Shown piece after piece: positions 1 to 6,232 of a DNA stretch of 24,006 bases. The notes under the pieces were generated by a model. It made no database searches. It had not been told where the DNA came from and was given only the letters and a program-made list of their open reading frames with translations. The stretch is from JAVVFH01 sp032250585 (GTDB lineage Bacteria; Pseudomonadota; Gammaproteobacteria; Xanthomonadales; SZUA-36). Numbering within the stretch: the stretch's first letter is position 1; the number at the start of each line of letters is the position of its first letter. Position numbers and translations under genes: made by a program. The stretch spans positions 1 through 24,006 of the forward strand of contig JAVVFH010000024.1 of NCBI GenBank assembly GCA_032250585.1. The letters run 5' to 3'.

Positions 1-1
1 G

Positions 2-268
2 CCGGAAACGGCGGATTATGGGGACCTGCATTACCTGATGACGCCCCACCAGGCATTGTCCCTCGCGCTGCTTAACGAGCAGCGGGCGCGTGACTATTAT
101 CTCGGCATCGCCGGGCGCTCCTCCGACCCCGAGGTAAAGGCGCTGGCTGGCGAACTGGCCGAGGAGGAGCGCGAACACGTTTCCTGGGTCGAGCAGTGGA
201 TGGAACGGTTTCCACCCGCCGAGCCGGATTGGGACCACGACGACGATCCGCCGATTCTTCAGGATTGA
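2..268 (+). CDS. Ferritin-like / rubrerythrin-like diiron protein, C-terminal part (5' end outside window)
   Basis: The frame is open from the left edge of the window, so 88 C-terminal residues are visible and the start lies outside. The visible part is two amphipathic helices: a Glu followed by a DYY segment (LNEQRARDYY), then an acidic EEEREH stretch. This E...ExxH spacing is the second half of a ferritin-like four-helix bundle, where Glu and His bind a diiron site. The tail is acidic (DHDDDPP). Rubrerythrin-type proteins usually act in peroxide or oxygen detoxification in anaerobically living bacteria, which would suit the oxygen-sensitive aromatic pathway next door. The family assignment is fairly secure; the substrate and any partner domain (for example rubredoxin) cannot be seen. 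A methionine at 38 falls inside the helix pair and is unlikely to be the true start. Confidence 0.7.
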   Translation, partial: PETADYGDLHYLMTPHQALSLALLNEQRARDYYLGIAGRSSDPEVKALAGELAEEEREHVSWVEQWMERFPPAEPDWDHDDDPPILQD

Positions 269-269
269 A

Positions 270-287
270 TCCGGTCGATCGACCGGA
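270..287. terminator. Perfect 18-bp palindrome between convergent genes, candidate bidirectional terminator
   Basis: TCCGGTCGATCGACCGGA is a perfect palindrome that can fold as a 7-bp GC-rich stem with a GATC tetraloop. It starts two bases after the stop of the ferritin-like gene and ends six bases before the stop of the convergent Rrf2 gene. The position suits a shared terminator. There is no U-tract on either side, so intrinsic termination would be weak, and a protein-binding palindrome is an alternative. Confidence 0.4.
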
Positions 288-292
288 ACGGG

Positions 293-715
293 TCAGGACG
301 GTTCGGTCCGCGATCGGCCCTTGATCTGCAGCATCGTCGTGATGCTGATGGAATTGAGCGTGGACTGCATCATCTCGTTGATCTCGTCGAGCACGAGGTT
401 CACGGTGCGGCCGATGTCGGTGTCCTTGCCCGGCTCTCGCTGGCCGGCATCGTCGAACAGTGAGGGCTCGAAGATTTCGATGATGTCCATCAGCGTCGTG
501 CGCCTGGCGTTGCCGGAGAACCAGTAACCGCCGCCCACCCCGCGTACCGCCTCGACCAGACCCGCCTTGCCGAGTTCACGCATGACCTTGGACAGGTGAT
601 TGCCGGACACGCCGAATTTCTCCGCGATCTCGGCCCGGGAAAGCTGCCGGTCCGGCTGGTCGGCGAGTTCGAGTACGGCGTACAGCGCGAGCCGCGTCGC
701 CCGCTGCAGGTTCAT
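293..715 (-). CDS. Rrf2-family transcriptional regulator, BadM-like
   Basis: A 140-residue Rrf2 protein. The N-terminal winged helix-turn-helix spans about residues 5-65, with the typical LSRAEIAEKFGVSGNHLSKV recognition segment and a GVGGGY wing. A long dimerisation helix follows. There is not a single cysteine in the protein, so it cannot carry the Cys-ligated Fe-S cluster of IscR, NsrR or RsrR. Its start overlaps the stop of the upstream acetyltransferase gene (ATGA at 712-715), so the two are translationally coupled. In Rhodopseudomonas palustris the Rrf2 protein BadM represses the benzoyl-CoA reductase operon and is functionally paired with the acetyltransferase BadL. The same pairing beside benzoyl-CoA genes here makes a BadM role likely, but that is inferred from family and context. 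Confidence 0.75.
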   Translation of the reverse strand: MNLQRATRLALYAVLELADQPDRQLSRAEIAEKFGVSGNHLSKVMRELGKAGLVEAVRGVGGGYWFSGNARRTTLMDIIEIFEPSLFDDAGQREPGKDTDIGRTVNLVLDEINEMMQSTLNSISITTMLQIKGRSRTEPS

Positions 716-1215
716 CGGACCGTTCCGCCGTCGGGCTGGTCGGTCGCAGGGCCGGTCCCCACGTCCATTTCAAGTTGCTGAAACGGGCCGGCCATCATGC
801 CACAGCTGCGAAAGAAGGAGAGCACCTCGTGATCCTGCCGGGCGATCATGGTGCGCACCTTGGTGACGCCTGCCTGCCGGAAACGGGCGCACAGCGTATC
901 GAGCAATTTCGACCCGATGCCTTCGAGCAGGCTGTTGCGCGCCACGCCGATGGCAAACACCCAGCCGCAGGCGGGGGAGCCGAACTCCCAGGCCCGGATT
1001 TCGCCCATGATGAAACCCGCGACGCGGCCGTCATTTTCGGCCACCAGGAAAAACCGGCCACCGTCGTCGTCACCATAAAGCGAGAGCGTGTCTTGCCAGT
1101 AAAGGTGTTTTTCCGATCCGCTCACCTGCCGGTCGATTTCGACGATCGCGTCGAGGTCGGCCGGCTCCGCGTCGCGAATCCTCAGTCTGGTCTGCGTGTC
1201 TTGCGCTGCGTGCAT
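712..1215 (-). CDS. GNAT-family N-acetyltransferase, BadL-like
   Basis: A 167-residue single-domain GNAT protein. The N-terminal strand RIRDAEPADLDAIVEID is typical. Motif A is recognisable in IGVARNSLLEGIGSKLL (acetyl-CoA pyrophosphate loop), followed by TMIARQDHEVLSFFRSCGM, the usual C-terminal helix and strand. I chose the ATG at 1215; a longer frame exists up to 1296, but that part has no GNAT character and runs into the end of the tetR gene. The gene overlaps the Rrf2 gene by four bases. In R. palustris, BadL acetylates aminobenzoates and thereby affects BadM-controlled expression, so a small aromatic amine is a reasonable guess for the substrate. Sequence alone supports only GNAT; other small-molecule or protein acetylation remains possible. 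Confidence 0.75.
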   Translation of the reverse strand: MHAAQDTQTRLRIRDAEPADLDAIVEIDRQVSGSEKHLYWQDTLSLYGDDDGGRFFLVAENDGRVAGFIMGEIRAWEFGSPACGWVFAIGVARNSLLEGIGSKLLDTLCARFRQAGVTKVRTMIARQDHEVLSFFRSCGMMAGPFQQLEMDVGTGPATDQPDGGTVR

Positions 1216-1264
1216 GCTCGGTCCGTTTGTGGGAGCAGGGCCGCTTCGTTTGCATTCCTGAATG

Positions 1265-1933
1265 TTATATTGTAGTACTTGAATACATCTGAGCACAGCC
1301 TTTTTCGGTTAAAAGGGAATGCAGGAACAGATCCAGGCCATGCACTACGTAGGTCTCGAGGTCGAAATGCTTTTTGAATTGCCAGTGTTTGAGCGCCCAG
1401 GCATGTGCGTACATGACCAGCTGGTAGGTGGCGAGCTCACAGTTGACCGGCCGGAACAGCCCCTGGTCGACGCACACCTGGATGTAGCCGCCAATCATCC
1501 GGTTGGTGTCGCGCTCGGCGTGCTTGATGAACTGCCGTTGCGCGGGCGGCAGTGACTGCGTGGAAACGTAGGCCAGCACGGTGGCCTCGCGGCGCTCGTC
1601 GACGACCTTGCAATAGGCCCTGAACGCCGCGCAACAGCGCTCCAGCGGATCTTCGATACCGCGCACCGCCAGCGGCAATTCGGTCGCATAGGAGTCGAGA
1701 ACATCGAGAATGGACAGCAGCAGCAGGGTTTCCTTGTCCTGCACGTATTGGTAAATCAGCCCGACACTGACGCCCGCCCGCGTGGCGATGTCCTGCACTT
1801 TCGTGCGGTGGTAGCCTTTTTCCGCAAACTGCTGGACGGCGGCCGCAACGATCTGCTCGCGTCGCTGCCGGAATTTCCGCGCATCGTTGACCGGGCTCTC
1901 GAGCCCGATAACCTGCTCTGTATAGCTTGGCAC
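1265..1933 (-). CDS. TetR/AcrR-family transcriptional regulator of the divergent hcr-had-dch-oah operon
   Basis: About 222 residues. The TetR DNA-binding domain is clear: RREQIVAAAVQQFAEKGYH leads into a helix-turn-helix (VQDIATRAGVSVGLIYQYV) and the DKETLL helix. The rest is a helical ligand-binding domain typical of regulators that sense acyl-CoA or hydrophobic ligands. I chose the GTG at 1933 because GGAG sits 8 nt upstream. ATG codons at 1972 and 2038 lack a ribosome site, and the one at 1972 falls inside the inverted repeat at 1952-1974. The gene is divergent from hcrC, and near-identical inverted repeats precede both genes, so autoregulation and control of the aromatic operon are likely. 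The inducer is unknown; benzoyl-CoA, 4-hydroxybenzoyl-CoA or a downstream acyl-CoA are candidates. The GNAT and Rrf2 genes follow on the same strand after 49 bp. Confidence 0.85.
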   Translation of the reverse strand: MPSYTEQVIGLESPVNDARKFRQRREQIVAAAVQQFAEKGYHRTKVQDIATRAGVSVGLIYQYVQDKETLLLLSILDVLDSYATELPLAVRGIEDPLERCCAAFRAYCKVVDERREATVLAYVSTQSLPPAQRQFIKHAERDTNRMIGGYIQVCVDQGLFRPVNCELATYQLVMYAHAWALKHWQFKKHFDLETYVVHGLDLFLHSLLTEKGCAQMYSSTTI

Positions 1934-1951
1934 GATCCTGTCTCCGCAGCG

Positions 1952-1974
1952 ATAAATTGAATGTCCGTTCATTT
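1952..1974. promoter_or_regulatory. Probable TetR operator 1 (tetR side)
   Basis: The site reads ATAAATTGAAT, then GTCC, then GTTCATTT. It is an imperfect inverted repeat of the form AAwTGAAy-N4-rTTCAwTT. It matches the site at 2261-2283 at every position except the four central bases. It begins 18 bp upstream of the chosen GTG start of tetR, where a repressor would block its own gene. The 20-bp pseudo-palindromic span suits a TetR dimer. Confidence 0.65.
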
Positions 1975-2164
1975 TCAGGCCGGGCTGAATCCGAAATCCC
2001 GAAGTGTGAACGGCGCGGCACGAATTGATGTCCGTCACCTGGGCCGCATTTTCCCGAGACCCTGCCGGGCCGGCCCGGGCGTCTTCGAAAAGCTTTCGCG
2101 CCGCCCATCTTACTGAGGTTTATGTTATTGTTATTAAAAGTTAGAAATATATTTCGACGGATCA

Positions 2165-2170
2165 TTATAG
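2165..2170 (-). promoter_or_regulatory. Candidate -10 element for tetR
   Basis: Read on the minus strand this is a perfect TATAAT hexamer in the AT-rich block of the divergent region. No good -35 hexamer lies 16-18 bp upstream, and the leader to the GTG at 1933 would be over 200 nt, so a closer promoter for tetR may exist. Confidence 0.3.
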
Positions 2171-2248
2171 CTTTTATTTGCGCTCCGGTGATACCCTGTC
2201 TCCAACGTTCGGTACCTTGCGGCTGTGCCACCGCGGCGGTTCCAGCGG

Positions 2249-2277
2249 TTGACAGCCGAAATAAATTGAATCATGGT
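2249..2277 (+). promoter_or_regulatory. Candidate promoter for the hcr-had-dch-oah operon
   Basis: A perfect TTGACA -35 hexamer lies at 2249-2254. At 17-bp spacing the -10 position (2272-2277) reads CATGGT, a poor match, so the promoter would need an activator or a different start. Operator 2 occupies the spacer and the -10 region, the classical place for TetR repression. Confidence 0.35.
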
Positions 2278-2283
2278 TCATTT
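2261..2283. promoter_or_regulatory. Probable TetR operator 2 (hcrC side)
   Basis: The site reads ATAAATTGAAT, then CATG, then GTTCATTT. It shares 19 of 23 positions with operator 1, differing only in the four central bases. It lies about 130 bp upstream of the hcrC start codon and directly downstream of a TTGACA hexamer. Two conserved copies flanking a divergent tetR/operon pair are strong positional evidence for the cognate operator. Confidence 0.68.
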
Positions 2284-2415
2284 CGTTACGAATAAAGGTC
2301 GGCCGTATAGCGCGTGTCGGCTTGTGTGCGCGATGAGCGAATCGCCCCGGCGCCCCGCCTGTGTTGCTGTGTGCGGGCATGCAGGGCAGTACTTGATTAA
2401 CCAGGAAACGTGTTG

Positions 2416-2892
2416 ATGTCTTCGATCATCAATATTACCGTCAACCGGAAGCCGCACGAGCATTTGCTGCCGGATTCCACGCTGCTGATCGACTATCTGC
2501 GCGACACCCTGCGCCTGACCGGCACCAAGCAGGGCTGTGACGGCGGTGAGTGCGGCGCCTGCACGGTGCTGGTCGACGGCCGTCCGATGCCGGCCTGTAT
2601 TACGCTGCTCAAGTCGGTCGCCGGCTGCCACATCGAAACCATCGAATCACTCGCTACGCAGGGCAGAATGTCCCGGCTGCAGCGCGCCTTTCATGAAAAC
2701 CTGGGCACGCAGTGCGGTTTTTGCACCCCCGGCATGATCATGTCGGCCGAAGGCCTGTTGCGACGCAATCCGCAACCGGACGAAATGGAAATCCGCCAGG
2801 CGCTGTCGGGCAACATTTGCCGCTGCACCGGTTACGTGAAAATTCTCGAATCCGTCAACGCGGCGATCGGCGCCGACGAGGAAGCCCGATGA
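2416..2892 (+). CDS. hcrC: 4-hydroxybenzoyl-CoA reductase, gamma subunit ([2Fe-2S] protein)
   Basis: A 158-residue iron-sulfur subunit of the xanthine dehydrogenase family. The N-terminal plant-type ferredoxin fold binds one [2Fe-2S] cluster through Cys41, 46, 49 and 61 (CDGGECGAC motif). The C-terminal helical domain binds the second through Cys100, 103, 135 and 137 (CGFC and CRC motifs). All eight ligands are present. The clusters pass electrons between the FAD/[4Fe-4S] subunit and the molybdenum centre. I chose the ATG at 2416, which has AGGAAA 7 nt upstream; GTG at 2410 and TTG at 2413 are in frame but sit too close to that site. The stop overlaps the hcrA start (ATGA). The order gamma-alpha-beta is that of hbaBCD in Rhodopseudomonas. 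Assignment to this reductase rather than another Mo hydroxylase rests mainly on the beta subunit and the operon. Confidence 0.88.
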   Translation: MSSIINITVNRKPHEHLLPDSTLLIDYLRDTLRLTGTKQGCDGGECGACTVLVDGRPMPACITLLKSVAGCHIETIESLATQGRMSRLQRAFHENLGTQCGFCTPGMIMSAEGLLRRNPQPDEMEIRQALSGNICRCTGYVKILESVNAAIGADEEAR

Positions 2893-5237
2893 GCACGGTG
2901 CGCAAATCCGGCGGTGTCGGCGTGCGCACGCCGCTGATCGACGGCCAGGAGAAAGTCCGCGGCGCAGCCCGTTACACGGCTGATCTGCCGCCGGACGGCG
3001 CACTGGTCGGGCGCATCCTGCGCAGCCCCCGTCCGCACGCGGAAATCCTGTCCATCGACCTGTCGGCGGCCCGCGCGCTGCCCGGGGTGGTGGCCGTCCT
3101 GTGCGGTGAAGATTGCGCCACGCCCTACGGCATCATTCCGATCGCCCAGAACGAGTTTCCGCTGGCGCGCGGCAAAGTCCGCTACATGGGCGAGCCGGTG
3201 GCCGCCGTCGCCGCGGTCGACGAGGCCACGGCGGAAAAGGCCCTCGAACTGATCCGCCTCGAACTGCGCGAATTACCGTCCTACGTCACGGCCGCCGAAG
3301 CGCGCAGCCCCGATGCCGTACGGCTGCACGACGACAAGCCCGGCAACCTGGAGCGCGAAGTCGACGACGAATTCGGTGACGTCGAGGCCGGTTTCGAGGC
3401 CGCGGACCTGGTTCGCGAAAAAACCTTTTATTGCGACGAAGTCACTCACGTGCACATCGAGCCGCACGCGGCCGTGGCGGATTACGACGTGCTGCGTGAT
3501 CACCTGACCTTCCAGTCCGTCAGCCAGGTGCCCTATTACGTTCACCTGATGCTGGCCCAGTGCCTGGGCATGGACAGCTCGCGCATCCGCATCATCAAGC
3601 CGTTCATCGGCGGGGGTTTCGGCGCGCGCACCGAGACGCTGAATTTCGAGCTGGTTTGTGGCCTGCTGGCCCGCGCGGCCGGCGGACGGGTGCGCATGAT
3701 TTTGAGCCGCGAGGAGACCTTTCTCACCCACCGCGGGCGCCCGGCAGCCGAGACCCGGATCCGGATGGGGCTCACGCGCGAGGGTAAAATCACGGCGGTC
3801 GACGCCGAGATGACCCAACTGGGCGGGGCCTATGGAGGCTACGGCATCGTCACCATTTTGTATTCGGGCGCGCTGCTGAACGCGATCTACGACATCCCGG
3901 CGGTGCGCTACCAGGGTTTCCGGGTCTACACGAACACCCCGCCCTGCGGCGCGATGCGCGGCCATGGCACGGTGGACATGCGTTACGCCTTCGAGGCGCT
4001 GCTCAACCAGATGGCGCAGGAACTCGGGCTCGACGCCTTCGCGGTGCGCCGGGCGAACCTGCTTTGCGTGCCGATGGAAACCATCAACGGCCTGCAGGTG
4101 ACCTCGTACGGCCTGCCGGAGGCGCTCGACTGGGTCGAATCCCAGAGCCGCTGGGCCGAGCGCCGGGGTAAGCTGCCCAAGGGCCGGGGCCTCGGCCTGG
4201 GGTGCTCCCATTTTGTCAGCGGGGCCGCCAAGCCCGTGCAGTGGACCGGACAGCCGGATGCGACGGTGACCATGCGGCTCGATTTCGACGGCAACATCAC
4301 GGTTTTTACCGGCGCCACGGAAATCGGCCAGGGTTCCTCGACGGTCGTCGCCCAGGTGGCGACCGAAGTGCTCGGCCTCGATCATTCCCGTGTCCGGGTC
4401 GTGGCCAACGACAGTGCGCTGACCCCCAAGGATAACGGTTCGTATTCCTCGCGCGTGACCTACATGGTCGGCAACGCCACGCTCGCGGCGGCCGAAAAGC
4501 TCAAGCAGCACCTGCTGGCAGCCGCCGCCCGCAAACTCGATTGCGAGGTCGCGCAGGTCGAATGCCATGGCGAGGAATACCGCCTGGCCGACTCGGCCGC
4601 TGCCGGTGTCGCCTTTGGTGAAGTGGTCAAAGAGGCGCTGATCGGGCAGGGGTCCATCACGGAAAAAGGCGCGTTCATCGTTCCGCGGAAATTCCAGGGC
4701 GGCAAGCACCGCGGCGCCGCGGTCGGCTCGACCATGGGATTTTCCTACGCGGCAACCGTGGTCGAAGTGTCAGTGGACGAGGCAACCGGGGAAATCACCG
4801 TGGAGGATGTCTGGGTGTCCCACGACACCGGCTACGCCATCAACCCGCTGGCAGTGGAGGGGCAGATTCAGGGCGCGGTCTGGATGGGCATGGGCCAGGC
4901 GATGATGGAGTCGACGAACTACCGCGACGGTCTGCCCATGCACGCCAACATGCTCGATTATCGAATTCCGACCATGCTGGATTCGCCCCCCATTCACACG
5001 CATATCGTCGAGAGCATCGACCCCAATGGCCCGTTCGGCGCCAAGGAAGCCAGTGAAGGCGGAATCGCCGGCTTCATGCCGGCCTTTGCGCAGGCTGTTT
5101 CCGAAGCCATCGGGGTGGACATCGACAATACGCCGATCACGCCCGACCGCATCGTCGATGCCGTCAAGCAGGCGCAACGGCTTGCCAGGCTGAAAAAAAG
5201 GCCGCAGCGCGAGAAGCAGACGGAGGTGGCCGAATGA
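2889..5237 (+). CDS. hcrA: 4-hydroxybenzoyl-CoA reductase, alpha subunit (molybdopterin-binding)
   Basis: A 782-residue molybdenum subunit of the xanthine oxidase family. It reductively removes the para-hydroxyl of 4-hydroxybenzoyl-CoA, giving benzoyl-CoA. The a/b hammerhead domain occupies roughly residues 15-140. The Mo-cofactor domains follow, with GGGFGAR at 241-247, CGAMRG at 353-358 and GAKEASEG near 717-724; Glu720 is a good candidate for the conserved active-site glutamate next to molybdenum. I chose the ATG at 2889, which overlaps the hcrC stop; the frame stays open upstream to 2712, but that part lies antisense-free inside hcrC and has no family character. The gene ends in a four-base overlap with hcrB. 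Length and subunit order match HcrA/HbaC. Substrate specificity is inferred from the partner subunit and the benzoyl-CoA genes downstream. Confidence 0.87.
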   Translation: MSTVRKSGGVGVRTPLIDGQEKVRGAARYTADLPPDGALVGRILRSPRPHAEILSIDLSAARALPGVVAVLCGEDCATPYGIIPIAQNEFPLARGKVRYMGEPVAAVAAVDEATAEKALELIRLELRELPSYVTAAEARSPDAVRLHDDKPGNLEREVDDEFGDVEAGFEAADLVREKTFYCDEVTHVHIEPHAAVADYDVLRDHLTFQSVSQVPYYVHLMLAQCLGMDSSRIRIIKPFIGGGFGARTETLNFELVCGLLARAAGGRVRMILSREETFLTHRGRPAAETRIRMGLTREGKITAVDAEMTQLGGAYGGYGIVTILYSGALLNAIYDIPAVRYQGFRVYTNTPPCGAMRGHGTVDMRYAFEALLNQMAQELGLDAFAVRRANLLCVPMETINGLQVTSYGLPEALDWVESQSRWAERRGKLPKGRGLGLGCSHFVSGAAKPVQWTGQPDATVTMRLDFDGNITVFTGATEIGQGSSTVVAQVATEVLGLDHSRVRVVANDSALTPKDNGSYSSRVTYMVGNATLAAAEKLKQHLLAAAARKLDCEVAQVECHGEEYRLADSAAAGVAFGEVVKEALIGQGSITEKGAFIVPRKFQGGKHRGAAVGSTMGFSYAATVVEVSVDEATGEITVEDVWVSHDTGYAINPLAVEGQIQGAVWMGMGQAMMESTNYRDGLPMHANMLDYRIPTMLDSPPIHTHIVESIDPNGPFGAKEASEGGIAGFMPAFAQAVSEAIGVDIDNTPITPDRIVDAVKQAQRLARLKKRPQREKQTEVAE

Positions 5238-6214
5238 GCGTGCTGCCCGCTTTCGACATTCTCGAGCCCGCGACAGTGGAAGAAGCGGTCGCCTTGAAAT
5301 CCGAGCACCCCGGCGCACGCTACCTGGCCGGTGGAACGGACCTGGTGCCCAACCTCCGGCGGGGCATCGGCAGCCCCGACCGGCTTATCAGCCTGGCCGC
5401 AACGAGCGCGCTGCAGCGCTTCGAGGACACGCCCGAAGGCCTGGTCATCGGTGCCGGTGTCCGCCTCTCGGAACTTGCAGAATCCGCCCTGTTGCGGGCG
5501 CCTCACGCGGCGCTCGCCACGGCGGCGGGCAGCATTGCCGGGCCCGGCCACCGCGCGATGGCGACCGTGGGCGGCAACCTGTGCCTGGATACCCGCTGCG
5601 TATTCTACAACCAGAGCCGTTGGTGGCGGGCCGCGAACAACTATTGCCTCAAACTGAACGGCGATACCTGCCATGTCCAGAAAAAAGGCGACAAGTGCGT
5701 TGCCGCCTACAGCGGCGACCTCGCGCCGGCGTTGATGGTGCTCGGCGCGGAAGTCGAGATCGCGACCGCCGGCGGGCGCCGCCGCCTGGCCCTGGCCAGC
5801 CTGTTCCGCGAGGATGGCAAGGATTATCTCGACCTCGGCCCGGCCGATCTGCTCGTGGCAGTGCATCTGCCGCCCCTGAGCGATCTGCGTTCCGGCTACC
5901 TCAAGTCCCGCGTCCGCCAGAGCATGGACTTTCCGCTGGCCGGCGTCGCGGCGGCGATACGCTGCGAGGGCGACCGGATTGCTGACCTGGCCGTGGCCAT
6001 TACCGGCACCAACAGCCGGCCGATCCTTCTGGAGGGGCTGCAGGACCTGACCGGCGCCGCGCTGGACGAAGCCTTGCTGGACGCGCTGGGCAAATCGGTA
6101 GCGCGCAGCATCAAGCCCATGCGCACCACCTCCATGCCGTCGCTGTACCGCCGCCAGATGGCCGGCGTGCTGGCTCGGCGCCTGGTGAGCCGCCTGTATG
6201 AAGAACGCAATTGA
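5234..6214 (+). CDS. hcrB: 4-hydroxybenzoyl-CoA reductase, beta subunit (FAD and extra [4Fe-4S])
   Basis: A 326-residue FAD subunit of the CO dehydrogenase/xanthine dehydrogenase medium-chain type. The FAD-binding segments are LAGGTDLVPNLRRG (residues 31-44) and the ATVGGNL segment (110-116). Between the FAD domains is an insert rich in Cys and aromatic residues, with Cys122, 138, 146 and 155 and the motif FYNQSRWWR. This insert distinguishes 4-hydroxybenzoyl-CoA reductase from other family members: in Thauera aromatica it carries a [4Fe-4S] cluster that lets electrons flow from low-potential ferredoxin towards molybdenum. The cysteine numbering agrees with what I remember for the Thauera protein. 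This subunit is the best evidence for the identity of the whole enzyme. The start overlaps the hcrA stop by four bases. No ferredoxin gene is in the window. Confidence 0.92.
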   Translation: MSVLPAFDILEPATVEEAVALKSEHPGARYLAGGTDLVPNLRRGIGSPDRLISLAATSALQRFEDTPEGLVIGAGVRLSELAESALLRAPHAALATAAGSIAGPGHRAMATVGGNLCLDTRCVFYNQSRWWRAANNYCLKLNGDTCHVQKKGDKCVAAYSGDLAPALMVLGAEVEIATAGGRRRLALASLFREDGKDYLDLGPADLLVAVHLPPLSDLRSGYLKSRVRQSMDFPLAGVAAAIRCEGDRIADLAVAITGTNSRPILLEGLQDLTGAALDEALLDALGKSVARSIKPMRTTSMPSLYRRQMAGVLARRLVSRLYEERN

Positions 6215-6232
6215 ACAGCTGAGGAGACATTG

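Larger units (their letters stand above)
1934..2415. other. Divergent control region between tetR and hcrC
   Basis: These 482 bp hold no convincing gene on either strand. They contain one inverted repeat next to the tetR start (1952-1974), a second in the hcrC-proximal half (2261-2283), and a markedly AT-rich block around 2110-2180 in an otherwise GC-rich window. A TATAAT hexamer on the minus strand lies at 2165-2170, and a TTGACA hexamer on the plus strand lies at 2249-2254. The distance from the plus-strand elements to the hcrC ATG leaves a leader of roughly 130 nt, in which I see no riboswitch or attenuator. Confidence 0.75.

Noticed and set aside
1255..1300. Possible NsrR/Rrf2-type half-site (GATGTATT) and promoter upstream of the GNAT gene
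   Set aside because: Only one half-site is visible and the sequence is also the coding end of tetR. The -35 and -10 matches are poor, so not reported as a feature.
1437..2231. Long minus-strand frame overlapping tetR and the divergent region
   Set aside because: Arg/Ala-rich translation without domains; the neighbouring frame encodes a clear TetR protein.
2393..2406. TTGAT half-site resembling an FNR/AadR box just before hcrC
   Set aside because: The second half-site (ATCAA) is missing and the position is too close to the start codon. No full TTGAT-N4-ATCAA was seen in the control region.
3273..4709. 478-residue minus-strand open frame inside hcrA
   Set aside because: No family features and low-complexity composition; hcrA on the other strand has complete Mo-cofactor motifs.
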